DNA of 8,037 nucleotides from Planctomycetota bacterium (GTDB lineage Bacteria > Planctomycetota > GCA-002687715 > DRQF01). A program made the translations under genes and the position numbers. Under the pieces are notes generated by a model. That model saw nothing but the letters and a program-made list of their open reading frames with translations. It was not told the origin of the DNA and ran no database searches. Of the stretch, positions 7,082-8,037 are shown piece by piece; within the stretch, counting starts at the first letter, position 1; each line of letters opens with the position of its first letter. The DNA lies in contig JAJRYU010000131.1 of assembly GCA_024275615.1 (NCBI GenBank), positions 1-8,037 on the forward strand. Direction: 5' to 3'.

Positions 7082-8037
7082 ATGGCTCAAGAAATAGACT
7101 TTAGTGACGCCGAGATCAAGGCCTTGGACGCTTGTCTGGGACAAACGACCAGTGCGATGGCCGCCCAAATCGCTGCCGAAACCGGCCACACCTTGAACAT
7201 CGACATCTCGTCAGTGGCGCTCAAGGAAGAAGCCGATATCCGCGCTTTGGTCCCTGCCGATGCCATGTCTTGGGGTATTGCCGTTGCCGAAACCGAAGGA
7301 CAATTCCTCTTCGTCTGCGGCAAGGAAAGCGCTCTCGCCCTGAGTCGGCCCGCTGAAGATGATGAAGATGCCTTCAAAGAGCGCCTGGCCGACAAGGGCC
7401 CCTTTTCTGACCAAGAGAAAACGACTTTGGGACAGGTCCAGGAAAAACTCGCGGCTGGTCTCATCGAAGCCATGGCTCCTCATTGCAGCGGCGATCTCGC
7501 TCCCGCGGGATTCGATTTCTTGTCCATGTCTGCATGGGTCAGTGGCGAAGACCCACTCGGCTCCGACCCACGCCTGGTCGCAGAAATGACGGTGACCGTG
7601 GGGAACACAGCTGCGACTCCAGGATTCATCGTGATTTCGCCAGATTTGATCAAGTCCTGCTTCGCCAGCGCTCTTACTCTCAACACCGATTCAACACCAG
7701 AAGACGGGAAGGTTTCGGATTCGGGCGACTTCATCTTCTACCCAGCGTCTTCAGCCATGAAAGAGAAGATCCTTGAGCAGCTTGGCACCAGTCCCAAAGA
7801 CTGTGAGACAATCGCTGAATTGATAAGGGGATTTGTGGACGACTCGACCCAAGGAGCCGTCATCGGCGTCAGTCAAGGCGATGAGCACATATTATCATTG
7901 CTCCGGGGCATGCAAGAACTTCCCGATTGCCAGGACAAACCCATCATCATTGTGCTTGAATCGGCAACAACGGCGAATGTCGTTCGTTGCGGACGACTAG
8001 GGTTGTTCGATGTTCTGCCCGTCGAGTTTGGCGAGAC
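7082..8037 (+). CDS. CheC/FliY-like tandem domain fused to a pseudo-receiver domain (C-terminus beyond window)
   Basis: ATG 7082 opens 318 codons that run off the right edge. No signal peptide or membrane segment is seen. Residues 8-90 (FSDAEIKALDACLGQTTSAM onward) align without gaps to the first CheC/FliY half, which normally reads E-x-x-A-L-x-E-x-x-N-x-x-x-G. Residues 107-195 (FSDQEKTTLGQVQEKLAAGL, then LVAEMTVTVGN and ending GFIVISPDLIKSCF) look like the second half. The catalytic Glu/Asn pairs of CheC-type CheY-P phosphatases appear as Ala/Gly (17, 20) and Gln/Glu (118, 121), so it is probably catalytically dead. Residues about 212-318 resemble a receiver domain, with core strands DFIFY, GAVIGV and KPIIIVLE and then GLFDVLP, but the acidic pocket, phospho-acceptor Asp and Lys are missing. 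A role in the flagellar switch or chemotaxis is inferred. A C-terminal SpoA/FliN domain may follow. The ribosome binding site is weak. Confidence 0.6.
   Translation, partial: MAQEIDFSDAEIKALDACLGQTTSAMAAQIAAETGHTLNIDISSVALKEEADIRALVPADAMSWGIAVAETEGQFLFVCGKESALALSRPAEDDEDAFKERLADKGPFSDQEKTTLGQVQEKLAAGLIEAMAPHCSGDLAPAGFDFLSMSAWVSGEDPLGSDPRLVAEMTVTVGNTAATPGFIVISPDLIKSCFASALTLNTDSTPEDGKVSDSGDFIFYPASSAMKEKILEQLGTSPKDCETIAELIRGFVDDSTQGAVIGVSQGDEHILSLLRGMQELPDCQDKPIIIVLESATTANVVRCGRLGLFDVLPVEFGE

Noticed and set aside
7087..7483. Minus-strand open frames opposite the CheC-like gene
   Set aside because: They show low-complexity Ser/Ala/Arg composition typical of antisense frames. The plus frame aligns to a known fold and stays open to the window edge.

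Overview
The window looks like part of a bacterial chromosome of roughly even base composition, most plausibly from a planctomycete-type organism (Planctomycetota or a close relative). This is inferred from protein style, not from a marker gene. The clues are large exported proteins mixing HEAT repeats with a von Willebrand A domain, an FG-GAP/VCBS beta-propeller protein with a long uncharacterised C-terminus, and a lectin-like/TPR/HExxH-peptidase protein. I see no tRNA, rRNA, CRISPR array, insertion sequence or prophage.

Layout. Five genes lie on the minus strand, read from about 6961 down to 1: a class I SAM-dependent methyltransferase (6188-6961), an exported gluzincin-type peptidase with lectin-like and TPR regions (3805-5934), an exported seven-repeat FG-GAP protein (1900-3609), a small four-helix membrane protein (1239-1733), and a HEAT/coiled-coil/VWA protein that starts at 1096 and runs off the left edge just inside its metal-binding DxSGS motif. 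A sixth gene on the plus strand (7082 to beyond 8037) diverges from the methyltransferase. It looks like a CheC/FliY-type flagellar-switch or chemotaxis domain followed by a degenerate response-regulator receiver domain, and it also runs off the edge.

How the genes may relate. The minus-strand genes share direction but are separated by about 140-250 bases, so they are not a tight operon. Each of the four spacers contains an inverted repeat able to fold in the leader of the next gene. The one before the peptidase gene includes its ribosome binding site. Three of the five minus-strand products have Sec-type signal peptides and one is a membrane protein, so this is mainly a cell-envelope or extracellular group. 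The divergent gene probably belongs to a separate motility or signalling locus to the right. The strongest candidate for something unusual is that divergent gene: both CheC-like phosphatase motifs and all recognisable receiver active-site positions appear to be replaced, suggesting a binding or scaffold protein rather than an enzyme.
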